A stretch of DNA of 30,455 nucleotides from UBA1258 sp963643225 (lineage in GTDB: Bacteria > Bacillota > Clostridia > Lachnospirales > Lachnospiraceae). The notes beneath the pieces were generated by a model. It saw only the letters and a list, made by a program, of their open reading frames with translations, was not told where the DNA came from and did not search any database. Made by a program: the position numbers and the translations under genes. This document shows positions 24,090-30,455 of the stretch, one piece after another. Each line of letters opens with the position of its first letter. Positions within the stretch are counted from its first letter, which is position 1. The stretch spans positions 1 to 30,455 of the forward strand of contig CAVIIX010000025.1 in NCBI GenBank assembly GCA_963643225.1. The letters run 5' to 3'.

Positions 24090-24290
24090 ATGAGGGGAGC
24101 TTAATACCATAAATAATTCTAAAAATTAAGTCAACTATTATGGGTATTTTAACGGATATGTAGTTATGTGGAGAACTAACTTATCGTTAAATCAATTCTA
24201 GTACTTTAGTACCAAAAGTGACAATATCCAATAGTGCTAAAGTCCTAACGCGGCCTTTGTGCAAAATCACCAAGTTATTTCCATATTTAA

Positions 24291-24319
24291 TTGACAAGAA
24301 ACATATTAAATTTTATTAT
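24291..24319 (+). promoter_or_regulatory. Promoter whose start site falls on the methyltransferase ATG
   Basis: -35 TTGACA (24291-24296, consensus) and -10 TATTAT (24314-24319) have a 17-base spacer. The expected start, about 7 bases after the -10, is at or within a base of the ATG at 24326, which implies a leaderless mRNA. Confidence 0.75.
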
Positions 24320-24325
24320 TGCTTT

Positions 24326-25468
24326 ATGAGAAAATATGAATTAATGGCTCCCTGCCACTTTGGCTTAGAGAGCGTGCTTAAAAGAGAAATAACGGATTTA
24401 GGCTACGATGTGTCGGAGGTAACGGACGGAAGAGTAAGCTTCTTTGGCGATGAAGAGGCTGTAGCAAGGGCGAATATAGGACTTCGCACCGCTGAAAGAA
24501 TACTTATTAAAATCGGTACCTTTAAGGCTACCACCTACGACGAACTTTTCGAAGGCACAAAGGCTCTTGCCTGGGAAGCTTTTATTCCTAAGGATGCTAA
24601 ATTTAATGTGGTGAAGGCTTCCTCCATAAAGAGTAAGCTTTTCAGCCCTTCAGATATTCAGTCCATTATGAAGAAGGCTATCGTAGAGAGATTAAAGAGC
24701 GTTTATAAAGTAAGCTGGTTTGATGAAAACGGCGATGACTATCCACTAAGAGTGACTATTTTAAAGGATGAAGTGACTGTGGGACTTGACACTACCGGTG
24801 TAAGTCTTCATAAGAGAGGCTACCGTAAGCTTGTGTCGAAGGCTCCGATTGCAGAAAACCTTGCAGCCGCTTTGATTGCTTTGACTCCCTGGAAGGAAGA
24901 CAGGATTTTAATCGATCCCTTCTGTGGAAGCGGAACCTTCCCAATTGAGGCTGCAATGAAGGCAGCTCATATGGCTCCCGGCATGAATCGTGAATTTACG
25001 GCTATGGACTGGGATGGAATCGTAGCACAAAGGGTCTGGAAGGATGCTTTTGACGAAGCAAGAGACGAGGTTAATTTAAACATAGAAACCGACATTCAGG
25101 GTTACGACCTTGATAAAAACATGGTAGAGGCAGCAAGAGCCAATGCCAAAATGGCAGGGGTAGACAGGCTTATTCACTTCCAGCAGCGTGACGTTAAGGA
25201 TTTAAGCCACGCTAAAAAATACGGCTTTATCATCACAAACCCTCCTTATGGAGAAAGACTTGAAGAAAAGGCTGCACTTCCTGCCTTATATGAGACGCTT
25301 GGTAACAGATATGCTTCTTTGGAAGACTGGTCTATGTTTATCATCACTTCCTTTGACGGCGTGGAGGCTTCAATGAAGCGTAAAGCAGATAAAAACAGAA
25401 AAATCTATAACGGAATGATAAAAACCTATTTCTATTCCTTTATGGGCAAAAAACCAGGTAAAAAATAA
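24326..25468 (+). CDS. THUMP-domain class I rRNA methyltransferase (YpsC/RlmL-N type)
   Basis: The product has 380 residues from the ATG at 24326. It has an N-terminal MRKYELMAPCHFGLESVLKRE region, a THUMP RNA-binding domain (about 45-155) and a Rossmann methyltransferase domain with DPFCGSGTFPIEAA (SAM binding, motif I), YDLDKNMVEAA and the catalytic NPPYGERL motif. By family it methylates guanine N2 in 23S rRNA (the RlmL/G2445-like activity). A longer frame reaches back to 24218, but the added 36 residues do not fit the family and lie over the promoter. No ribosome binding site precedes the ATG, and the promoter predicts transcription from the start codon itself. The amidase gene begins 2 bases after the stop. 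Confidence 0.9.
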   Translation: MRKYELMAPCHFGLESVLKREITDLGYDVSEVTDGRVSFFGDEEAVARANIGLRTAERILIKIGTFKATTYDELFEGTKALAWEAFIPKDAKFNVVKASSIKSKLFSPSDIQSIMKKAIVERLKSVYKVSWFDENGDDYPLRVTILKDEVTVGLDTTGVSLHKRGYRKLVSKAPIAENLAAALIALTPWKEDRILIDPFCGSGTFPIEAAMKAAHMAPGMNREFTAMDWDGIVAQRVWKDAFDEARDEVNLNIETDIQGYDLDKNMVEAARANAKMAGVDRLIHFQQRDVKDLSHAKKYGFIITNPPYGERLEEKAALPALYETLGNRYASLEDWSMFIITSFDGVEASMKRKADKNRKIYNGMIKTYFYSFMGKKPGKK

Positions 25469-25470
25469 AC

Positions 25471-26553
25471 ATGAACTGTGAATTTGATTTTTCCTTCAGA
25501 GACAAGTTCATAAAGATGAGTCTTTACGTGACAGTGGCTATTGGTGTTTTTCTTTCTTCCATAATGCTTGCCTATGCAGGTCATAAGACTATTATTATGG
25601 ATGAAGAGGAAATCGAGGAAATTGTTGAGACAGAAGAGGTAAAAGCCTCAAGGTGGCACATTGACTTAGATAGTCTATCAGGCAAAAAAGGTGAAAATAT
25701 CACGTTTTTGGTGCCTTCCTATATCGATAACGAGGATGTAAGCATCAACATGAATTATGCAGACAACACGTTGACTGTTACGGTACCTGACACTAAAGAG
25801 TCGTATTTTCTTTCAAATCCACCAAAGGGTGACTTTGAATATGTAAGGTCTGCCGAGGGTGTTTTTAACGGAACTGATACTACCATTTCTCTTGCTTTAT
25901 CGGAAACCTTAATTCCCAAAATTTCCTATTATAATAATGAAGTAAGAATTGCTTTATGCAGTCCTTCTTCTATTAAGGAAGAATCGCCAATTGTAATTTT
26001 AGACCCGGGACACGGCGGCGCAAAGACCGGTACCGTTGTAGGAAATTTAATGGAAAAAGAAACCACTCTTAAAATATGTAAATATGTTGAGGACCTTTCA
26101 GAGGATAAGCCCTACACCGTGATTCTTACCCGTGAAACCGACGTTTATTTAAATACTCAGGAACGCATTAATTCGGTTTTGAATACATGCGCAGATTATT
26201 ATATAGGTATTCATTTATCGTCTAATGCCGAGGATACAAAGCTTTTCGGAATGGAAAGCTGCTATAATGATGTTTTCTATCATAATACAGGCATTGAAAA
26301 TGTGAATTTTGCAAATGCGGTTTTATTAAATTCGGTTATGTCAACCAATGATCTTGCAATCGGCTTACGTCCCGCAGGGGCTGAGGAACTCATTTTGCAG
26401 GTGCTTTATATTCCGGCTACAGTTCTTTATGCAGGATATATGAGCAATGAAGAGGAGGCTTCACTTTTAGGCAAGTCTGATTATTTGTACAAAATCGCCG
26501 AGGGTATTGTGGCAGCTTTGGATGAAGTAATTGTTTCAGAGGTTAATTATTAA
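25471..26553 (+). CDS. N-acetylmuramoyl-L-alanine amidase-like protein (Amidase_3), catalytic Glu apparently missing
   Basis: The product has 360 residues. A signal anchor is at about 17-36, an acidic stretch rich in Glu follows (44-57), then an AMIN-like beta-rich region (about 60-165) and an Amidase_3 domain (173-355). The three zinc ligands are present: H181 in LDPGHGG, E195 in LMEKE and H248 in IGIHLSSNA. The final motif, usually VLVE-x-GF-x-SN with the catalytic Glu, reads VLYAGYMSN, with A321 near where the Glu should be. The protein may bind rather than cleave peptidoglycan, or activate other enzymes. Family members cut the amide between N-acetylmuramate and L-alanine outside the membrane. 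It overlaps the next gene by one base in TAATG. Confidence 0.85.
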   Translation: MNCEFDFSFRDKFIKMSLYVTVAIGVFLSSIMLAYAGHKTIIMDEEEIEEIVETEEVKASRWHIDLDSLSGKKGENITFLVPSYIDNEDVSINMNYADNTLTVTVPDTKESYFLSNPPKGDFEYVRSAEGVFNGTDTTISLALSETLIPKISYYNNEVRIALCSPSSIKEESPIVILDPGHGGAKTGTVVGNLMEKETTLKICKYVEDLSEDKPYTVILTRETDVYLNTQERINSVLNTCADYYIGIHLSSNAEDTKLFGMESCYNDVFYHNTGIENVNFANAVLLNSVMSTNDLAIGLRPAGAEELILQVLYIPATVLYAGYMSNEEEASLLGKSDYLYKIAEGIVAALDEVIVSEVNY

Positions 26554-27179
26554 TGAAAATGAATGTAATTTTTGCAACAGGCAATAAAGACAAAATGCAT
26601 GAAATCAGGGAAATCCTTGCAGGCATGGATATAATCGGAGATGTTAAATCCATGAAGGAAGCGGGGCTTGATACTGAAATTATAGAGGATGGAGCTTCCT
26701 TTGAAGAAAACGCATTAATTAAAGCCAGGGAAGTTTATAAGGCAGCAAAAGAAAATAATATGAAAGACATTTTAGTGCTGGCAGACGACTCGGGACTGTG
26801 TGTTGAAGCCTTAAACGGAGAGCCTGGCATTTATTCAGCCAGATATTTAGGAAAGGATACTTCCTATAAAGAGAAAAACGCAAATATTATCGGGCGCGTC
26901 AATTCAGAGGGAAACGGTAACAGAAGGGCACAGTTTGTGTGCTGTATCGCCGCGGTTTTCCCTGACGGCACCGAAAAGGTGGTAAGGGGAGTTTTAAACG
27001 GCGAGATTGCAGATAAGGAATATGGTTCAAACGGCTTTGGCTTTGACCCTATTTTTTATGTGCCGCAAAAGGGCTGCACTACGGCCGAGCTTGCACCCGC
27101 CGATAAGCACGCCATCAGCCATCGTGGTAATGCCTTAAGACTTATGAAGAAGGTGATTTCTGAATATAAGGAAATTTAA
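26553..27179 (+). CDS. rdgB: XTP/dITP pyrophosphatase (HAM1/RdgB family)
   Basis: The product has 208 residues, normal for the family. Motifs are FATGNKDKMHEI at the N-terminus, LADDSGLCVEALNGEPGIYSARYLG with catalytic D78-D79, GFGFDPIF and SHRGNALR. It hydrolyses non-canonical purine triphosphates such as dITP and XTP to monophosphates in the cytoplasm and keeps them out of DNA. The ATG at 26553 overlaps the amidase stop codon (TAATG) and has AGAGG about 10 bases upstream; a second ATG 6 bases later is also possible. It is the last gene of a transcript starting at 24326. No strong terminator is seen before the tRNA promoter at 27255. Confidence 0.95.
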   Translation: MKMNVIFATGNKDKMHEIREILAGMDIIGDVKSMKEAGLDTEIIEDGASFEENALIKAREVYKAAKENNMKDILVLADDSGLCVEALNGEPGIYSARYLGKDTSYKEKNANIIGRVNSEGNGNRRAQFVCCIAAVFPDGTEKVVRGVLNGEIADKEYGSNGFGFDPIFYVPQKGCTTAELAPADKHAISHRGNALRLMKKVISEYKEI

Positions 27180-27251
27180 GGACATTAAAATTACGTCTTT
27201 AAAAGTGAAAATTTCAGGGCATTAAAATTGTGTCTCAAAAAGTGAAAATTT
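27180..27251. repeat. Two imperfect 37-bp direct repeats before the tRNA promoter
   Basis: CATTAAAATT starts at 27183 and 27220, each followed by a similar segment ending in AAAGTGAAAATTT. The period is 37 bp. The repeats lie just upstream of the -35 box of the tRNA promoter and are AT-rich, so they might act as an UP element or a regulator site. Confidence 0.7.
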
Positions 27252-27254
27252 TAG

Positions 27255-27283
27255 TTGACAGTTTGAACTCCTTACAGTATAAT
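27255..27283 (+). promoter_or_regulatory. Consensus promoter of the six-gene tRNA cluster
   Basis: -35 TTGACA (27255-27260) and -10 TATAAT (27278-27283) both match consensus with an optimal 17-base spacer, as expected for a stable-RNA promoter. The start should be near 27290, about 28 bases before tRNA-Pro. Confidence 0.92.
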
Positions 27284-27317
27284 CATTTTTGCGTCACGAG
27301 GACGTGGTCCATTTTTT

Positions 27318-27392
27318 CGGGGTGTGGCTCAGCTTGGCTAGAGCGCCTGGTTTGGGACCAGGAGGTCGCAGGTTCGAATCCTGTCACCCCGA
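27318..27392 (+). tRNA. tRNA-Pro (TGG)
   Basis: The acceptor stem CGGGGTG/CACCCCG, the anticodon loop TTTGGGA with anticodon TGG and the GGTTCGAATCC T arm are present. The discriminator is A392 of that block (27392); CCA is not encoded. Confidence 0.97.
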
Positions 27393-27412
27393 GCCTAACG
27401 TGAAGAGCATAC

Positions 27413-27486
<74 letters not shown>

Positions 27487-27487
27487 C

Positions 27488-27558
27488 GCGGGTGTAGTTC
27501 AATGGTAGAACACCAGCCTTCCAAGCTGGATACGTGGGTTCGATTCCCATCACCCGCT
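27488..27558 (+). tRNA. tRNA-Gly (TCC)
   Basis: The acceptor stem GCGGGTG/CACCCGC and anticodon loop CTTCCAA (TCC) are clear; the length is 71 nt with discriminator T. It begins two bases after tRNA-Arg ends. Confidence 0.97.
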
Positions 27559-27594
27559 TTTATTACGTTTATTATCTTAATAGAAGCGTGATAT

Positions 27595-27669
27595 GGTGGC
27601 TGTAGCGTAGTTGGTTAACGCGCCAGATTGTGGTTCTGGAGACCGAGGGTTCGAGTCCCTCTAGCCACC
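27595..27669 (+). tRNA. tRNA-His (GTG)
   Basis: The acceptor stem GTGGCTG/TAGCCAC has the extra 5' G at 27595 that pairs with C at position 73 (27669), the histidine identity pair. The anticodon loop TTGTGGT gives GTG. Confidence 0.97.
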
Positions 27670-27720
27670 CTCGTGTTTTTATACGTACATCCAATAGGGT
27701 ATGAGTGTTGGAGATTGCTT

Positions 27721-27792
27721 TGGGCTATCGCCAAGCGGTAAGGCACAGGACTTTGACTCCTGCATTCACGAGTTCGAATCTCGTTAGCCCAG
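27721..27792 (+). tRNA. tRNA-Gln (TTG)
   Basis: The acceptor stem TGGGCTA/TAGCCCA begins with T, typical of glutamine tRNA. The anticodon loop CTTTGAC gives TTG and the discriminator is G. Confidence 0.97.
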
Positions 27793-27809
27793 TTGGAATT
27801 AAATAATGC

Positions 27810-27882
27810 GGGCTACTAGCTCAGGTGGTAGAGCACTTGACTTTTAATCAAGTTGTCGCGGGTTCGAGTCCCGCGTGGCTCA
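27810..27882 (+). tRNA. tRNA-Lys (TTT)
   Basis: The acceptor stem GGGCTAC/GTGGCTC has G-U pairs and discriminator A. The anticodon loop CTTTTAA gives TTT. It is the last tRNA of the cluster; a terminator follows within four bases. Confidence 0.97.
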
Positions 27883-27885
27883 CGG

Positions 27886-27916
27886 AAAAGAGAACCGGTT
27901 CGGTTCTCTTTTTTTA
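27886..27916 (+). terminator. Rho-independent terminator of the second tRNA cluster
   Basis: AAAAGAGAACCG-GTT-CGGTTCTCTTTT is a perfect stem followed by more T. It ends the Pro-Arg-Gly-His-Gln-Lys transcript. Confidence 0.92.
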
Positions 27917-27971
27917 CTCTTACGAAAACCCCGTGCCACGTTAAAGCGTGAAAGCTGTGCTTTCGTAAGAG
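27917..27971. repeat. Inverted repeat with an 11-bp outer stem
   Basis: CTCTTACGAAA (27917-27927) pairs perfectly with TTTCGTAAGAG (27961-27971). The 33-base interior contains a small CACG-TTAAAG-CGTG hairpin. It follows the tRNA terminator directly. Its plan differs from elements A to C, and its role is unknown. Confidence 0.7.
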
Positions 27972-28015
27972 CAAAAAGTTATACCTTGCAGGATGCGCAC
28001 CTAGCGGAGAAGAAA

Positions 28016-28077
28016 TTTATAAAAGCTCAAGAGCACCCACTGCCTAAAGACAGTGGATGCTCTTGAGCTTTTATAAA
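28016..28077. repeat. Long near-perfect hairpin upstream of the third kinase gene
   Basis: TTTATAAAAGCTCAAGAGCA (28016-28035) pairs with its complement ending at 28077. The stem continues through CCACTG/CAGTGG with small interruptions and a loop CCTAAAGA. It may be a bidirectional terminator or another small repeat element. Bases 27972-28015 between the two inverted repeats hold nothing I recognise. Confidence 0.75.
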
Positions 28078-28122
28078 AAAATAAACCAGATATCTGAGCG
28101 CATGCTGTTTTCACACTTTTTG

Positions 28123-28151
28123 TTGAATTTTCTGAATATTCAGAGTATAAT
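28123..28151 (+). promoter_or_regulatory. Promoter of the third hybrid kinase with an internal palindrome
   Basis: -35 TTGAAT (28123-28128) and -10 TATAAT (28146-28151) are 17 bases apart. The spacer contains the perfect 12-base palindrome CTGAATATTCAG (28132-28143), a possible repressor site between the two boxes. Confidence 0.7.
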
Positions 28152-28186
28152 AAAGCCACTTTATCAATGCTTACGGAGATTAAAAT

Positions 28187-30277
28187 ATGTTCAACCAGGT
28201 GGGTGTTCCGTTAATTAAAGATGTTATTTTAGTGATTTTCCTTGTGTGCTGCATAGTGCTTTCCTTGCGCATTCATTTTGTGAAGATTAGGACAAAAAAA
28301 GCACTTATGGATAATCAGGCTTTAATCGAAGAAGCAAAAAAGAGCAGTGAGGAGGCCATAAAGGAAGCAAGAGCCAAGACTGAATTTGTGGCAAACATGA
28401 GTCATGAAATCCGCACTCCAATGAATGCTATATGCTGTGCTACAGAGCTTTTGGCGAAGGAAGACTTGACGGCATCACAGAAATCCTACCTAAGCATTTT
28501 AAAAAGTTCCTCGGACAATCTCTTAGACATGGTAAATGACATCCTTGACTTTTCTAAAATGGATGCAGGCAAGATGTCCTTAATCGAGTCGGAATACAAT
28601 CTTTCCACCATGCTTGAGGACGTTAAAAACATTATTTCCGTGCGTTTAAGTGATAAGCCAATCGCTTTTACCATCGACCTAGATCCAACACTTCCAAATG
28701 ATTTAATTGGCGACGAAGTGCGCATCAAACAGATTTTGATTAACCTTTTGGGTAATGCGGTTAAATATACCACTAGGGGTGAAATTAATTTAGACATCAC
28801 CTACGAGCGTTTATCCAAGGACTCTATTGATTTGACTTTCTCAGTCAAGGATACCGGCTGCGGCATTCCTCCTACAGAGAAAGAAAAATTATTTAAAAAA
28901 TTCGAGCAGGCAGACCAGGCAAATCATCGATATACAGAGGGTACAGGCCTGGGCCTTTCAATATGCAAACAGCTTGCCACCATGATGGGTGGCACTATTG
29001 CTTTTGAATCGGAACTTTCAAAGGGCTCTACCTTTATGGCTACTGTCAGACAGAAGATTTCAAAGGATTCGTCTCCTGTTTCACAAAACGGCGCCGGCAG
29101 ATATTTTTCCTTAGACTTTTGTGTATGGGAAGATAATCTTTATTATAAGGAAAACATTTTAAGAATACTTGCGGCGTTAGGCATTCCCGCCAAGTCTGTT
29201 GATCATATTTCAGAGCTTGAAGGAGTTATTTCTTCGGTTAAGATTGACTACATCATTACAACAGAAAAGCACTTTGCAGAGACAGTAAATTTAATAAATA
29301 AAATATCTCCCACCACTATTCCCGTTAAGCTTGTTGAATTGGGAGAGCCTGCCGACACGTCCTTTGACGGAAATTTCCGAACTATCCGCCGCCCCGTCGA
29401 CGCGTTCGAGGTGATAAAGGTGCTTGAAGCAAAGGAATTTAAAAATAAGCACGTGGCAGAGCATTCTGGAAAGCTTATGGCCCCTGACGCTAGTCTTTTA
29501 CTTGTAGATGATAACAGGGTTAACCTGAAGGTGGCAAAAGCCCTAATGGAAACCTTTAGCGCCAAGGTTGTGGCTGTTGACTCTGGCTACGAAGCAGTGG
29601 AGCTTATCAGAATGGGCGAAAGGTTTGACTTGATTTTCATGGACCACATGATGCCCGGTATGGACGGTATCGAAACCGCGAGTAAAATATGGCAGATACA
29701 GGGTGAAAACAAAACTCCAATCATTGCTCTTACTGCAAACGCAGGCGGCGAGGTTGAAAAGCTTTTCTTTGAAGCCGGAATGAGCGATTTTATTCCAAAG
29801 CCCATCGTCATGAAGCACCTAAACTTCGTGATGCAGAAGTGGCTACCAAAGGAAAAACAGATATTCTCACAGACTGTGGAGCAGAAGCTTTCGCGAAGAG
29901 AAGACCGTATGCATTCAAAACCCTTCCAGCCTGACTGGGGTTTAAGTAAGGTTTGGAATGACGATAAAATATATCTTGAAATACTTAAAATGTATAAAGA
30001 AAAGAGCCCTAAGCTTCTAGATTCTCTGGATAAAGAAAAGGATATGGAGGTAGCTGCAGGCATTGCCAGAGAGCTTTCCACAATATCGGCTTCTGCAGGA
30101 GCTGCAAGGCTTCCTGATATGCTGACAGAGCTTATAAATCTTGGAAGAATAGGAGAGTCATCGGTATACAGAGCAGGGCTTGACAAAATAATCGAAGAGT
30201 ATAAGCTGTTGAATGCTGAAATTTCTAAATATTTAGAGACTGAAGGTGCAGATGATATCTTGACTATTGAGTTCTAA
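28187..30277 (+). CDS. Hybrid histidine kinase with a pseudo-receiver, a receiver and an HPt-like tail lacking its His
   Basis: The product has 696 residues. One membrane helix (about 9-29) and a short coiled coil (45-65) precede HisKA with H73 in SHEIRTPMN, and an HATPase with N190, DTGCGI and GTGLGLS (about 175-290). There is almost no extracellular part, so the signal is probably sensed in or under the membrane or through a partner. Residues about 312-420 have the size and pattern of a second receiver without the phosphoacceptor Asp. A true receiver spans about 435-550 (D441, D442, D486, K538). The C-terminal 110 residues resemble an HPt domain, but the usual H-x2-KG position reads R628-E-L-S-T632, so no phosphoacceptor His is visible. 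There is no output domain. It is expressed from the promoter at 28123-28151. Confidence 0.88.
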   Translation: MFNQVGVPLIKDVILVIFLVCCIVLSLRIHFVKIRTKKALMDNQALIEEAKKSSEEAIKEARAKTEFVANMSHEIRTPMNAICCATELLAKEDLTASQKSYLSILKSSSDNLLDMVNDILDFSKMDAGKMSLIESEYNLSTMLEDVKNIISVRLSDKPIAFTIDLDPTLPNDLIGDEVRIKQILINLLGNAVKYTTRGEINLDITYERLSKDSIDLTFSVKDTGCGIPPTEKEKLFKKFEQADQANHRYTEGTGLGLSICKQLATMMGGTIAFESELSKGSTFMATVRQKISKDSSPVSQNGAGRYFSLDFCVWEDNLYYKENILRILAALGIPAKSVDHISELEGVISSVKIDYIITTEKHFAETVNLINKISPTTIPVKLVELGEPADTSFDGNFRTIRRPVDAFEVIKVLEAKEFKNKHVAEHSGKLMAPDASLLLVDDNRVNLKVAKALMETFSAKVVAVDSGYEAVELIRMGERFDLIFMDHMMPGMDGIETASKIWQIQGENKTPIIALTANAGGEVEKLFFEAGMSDFIPKPIVMKHLNFVMQKWLPKEKQIFSQTVEQKLSRREDRMHSKPFQPDWGLSKVWNDDKIYLEILKMYKEKSPKLLDSLDKEKDMEVAAGIARELSTISASAGAARLPDMLTELINLGRIGESSVYRAGLDKIIEEYKLLNAEISKYLETEGADDILTIEF

Positions 30278-30290
30278 ACAAGATATAATA

Positions 30291-30318
30291 AAGCGTTCGC
30301 GAAGGCGGACGCTTTTTT
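30291..30318 (+). terminator. Terminator after the third hybrid kinase gene
   Basis: AAGCGTTCGC-GAAG-GCGGACGCTT pairs throughout (one G-U) and ends in six T. The T run is shared with the left arm of the following inverted repeat. Confidence 0.9.
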
Positions 30319-30455
30319 GACCTATAGGAAATTGCGTTGCAATTCCACATTGGTTAAAAAGGGCTCAATTGTACATGACAATTGAGCTTTTGCTCAATTG
30401 TACATGACAATTGAGCTTTTGCTCAATTGTAGGCAGACGCGCAAAGCGCGCAGCG
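30313..30455. repeat. Hairpin element D, cut by the window end, with a 29-bp palindromic repeat
   Basis: A hairpin (30313-30360) with T-rich left arm, core GGAAATTGC-GTT-GCAATTCC and right arm GGTTAAAAA resembles the boundary hairpin of copy A. It is followed by GCTCAATTG repeats starting at 30363, 30392 and 30421 (period 29, each full unit a palindrome GCTCAATTGT-ACATG-ACAATTGAGC plus TTT). Then comes GCGC-AAA-GCGCGC-AGCG, like the sequence leading into the body of element C. The body itself lies beyond the window. Confidence 0.65.

Larger units (their letters stand above)
24007..24325. other. Intergenic region between the LacI-type gene and the methyltransferase gene
   Basis: This 319-base stretch contains the terminator at 24058-24089 and the promoter at 24291-24319. 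Between them is AT-rich sequence with an inverted repeat GTAC-TTTA-GTAC near 24201-24214 and a similar AGTGCTAAAGT just downstream. No convincing open frame was seen. Confidence 0.6.

Noticed and set aside
24218..24325. N-terminal extension of the THUMP methyltransferase
   Set aside because: It covers the consensus promoter at 24291-24319 and adds 36 residues that do not fit the family.
27875..28066. 63-residue open frame after tRNA-Lys
   Set aside because: It begins inside the tRNA, crosses a terminator and two inverted repeats, and shows no protein-like features.
29587..30186. 199-residue minus-strand frame opposite the third hybrid kinase
   Set aside because: It is antisense to conserved receiver and HPt-like sequence, serine-rich as expected of a shadow frame, and has no promoter or ribosome binding site that I can see.

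Overview
The window looks like chromosomal DNA from an anaerobic Firmicute of the Lachnospiraceae, most like Butyrivibrio/Pseudobutyrivibrio. The reasons are AT-rich coding sequence that favours AGA, TTA and CTT codons, strong AGGAG-type ribosome binding sites, near-consensus sigma-A promoters with 17-bp spacers, many rho-independent terminators, and clostridial protein families (DUF6171, DUF5058, YpsC-type THUMP methyltransferase, clostridial-type cellobiose phosphorylase). The assignment rests on family recognition, not on a search.

Layout. 70-343: tRNA-Asp, tRNA-Val, tRNA-Leu and a terminator. 386-865: a 137-bp tandem array of hairpin-rich DNA. 971-6511: a Nudix-PgeF fusion, a three-gene set (DUF5058-like membrane protein, second membrane protein, M20 peptidase) and an L,D-transpeptidase. 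6541-6712: a second hairpin element. 6768-12069: a hybrid histidine kinase whose frame continues into a lipoprotein-like solute-binding protein, a receiver/HD-GYP-like protein, and deoD. 12201-14105: a base-compositionally distinct membrane hybrid kinase. 14223-20155: a galacturonate locus with uxaC and a LacI-type repressor on the minus strand, and uxaB, uxaA and a DUF6171 gene on the plus strand. 20248-24006: cellobiose phosphorylase and a divergent LacI-type regulator. 24326-27179: THUMP methyltransferase, an amidase-like protein and an XTP/dITP pyrophosphatase. 27255-27916: a strong promoter, six tRNA genes (Pro, Arg, Gly, His, Gln, Lys) and a terminator. 28187-30277: a third hybrid kinase, followed by a terminator and the start of another hairpin element.

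How the genes work together. The uxa genes convert galacturonate to 2-keto-3-deoxygluconate, and paired LacI-type operators sit at both divergent promoters. Cellobiose phosphorylase and its divergent regulator share an inverted repeat between two facing -35 boxes. Both fit a plant-fibre or pectin degrader. Three hybrid kinases, none with a DNA-binding output domain, lie within 24 kb. The first is fused to an extracellular sugar-type binding domain and followed by a receiver/HD-GYP-like protein, which suggests a binding-protein-based sensory pathway.

The most unusual signal is a family of intergenic elements (440-517 and its tandem copies, 6596-6668, 22754-22829, and a truncated copy at the window end). 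They share little primary sequence but have the same nested stems, with full pairing preserved through compensatory changes, and a conserved unpaired AAWGG-N4-AT-like segment. I do not recognise this as a named RNA or DNA element.
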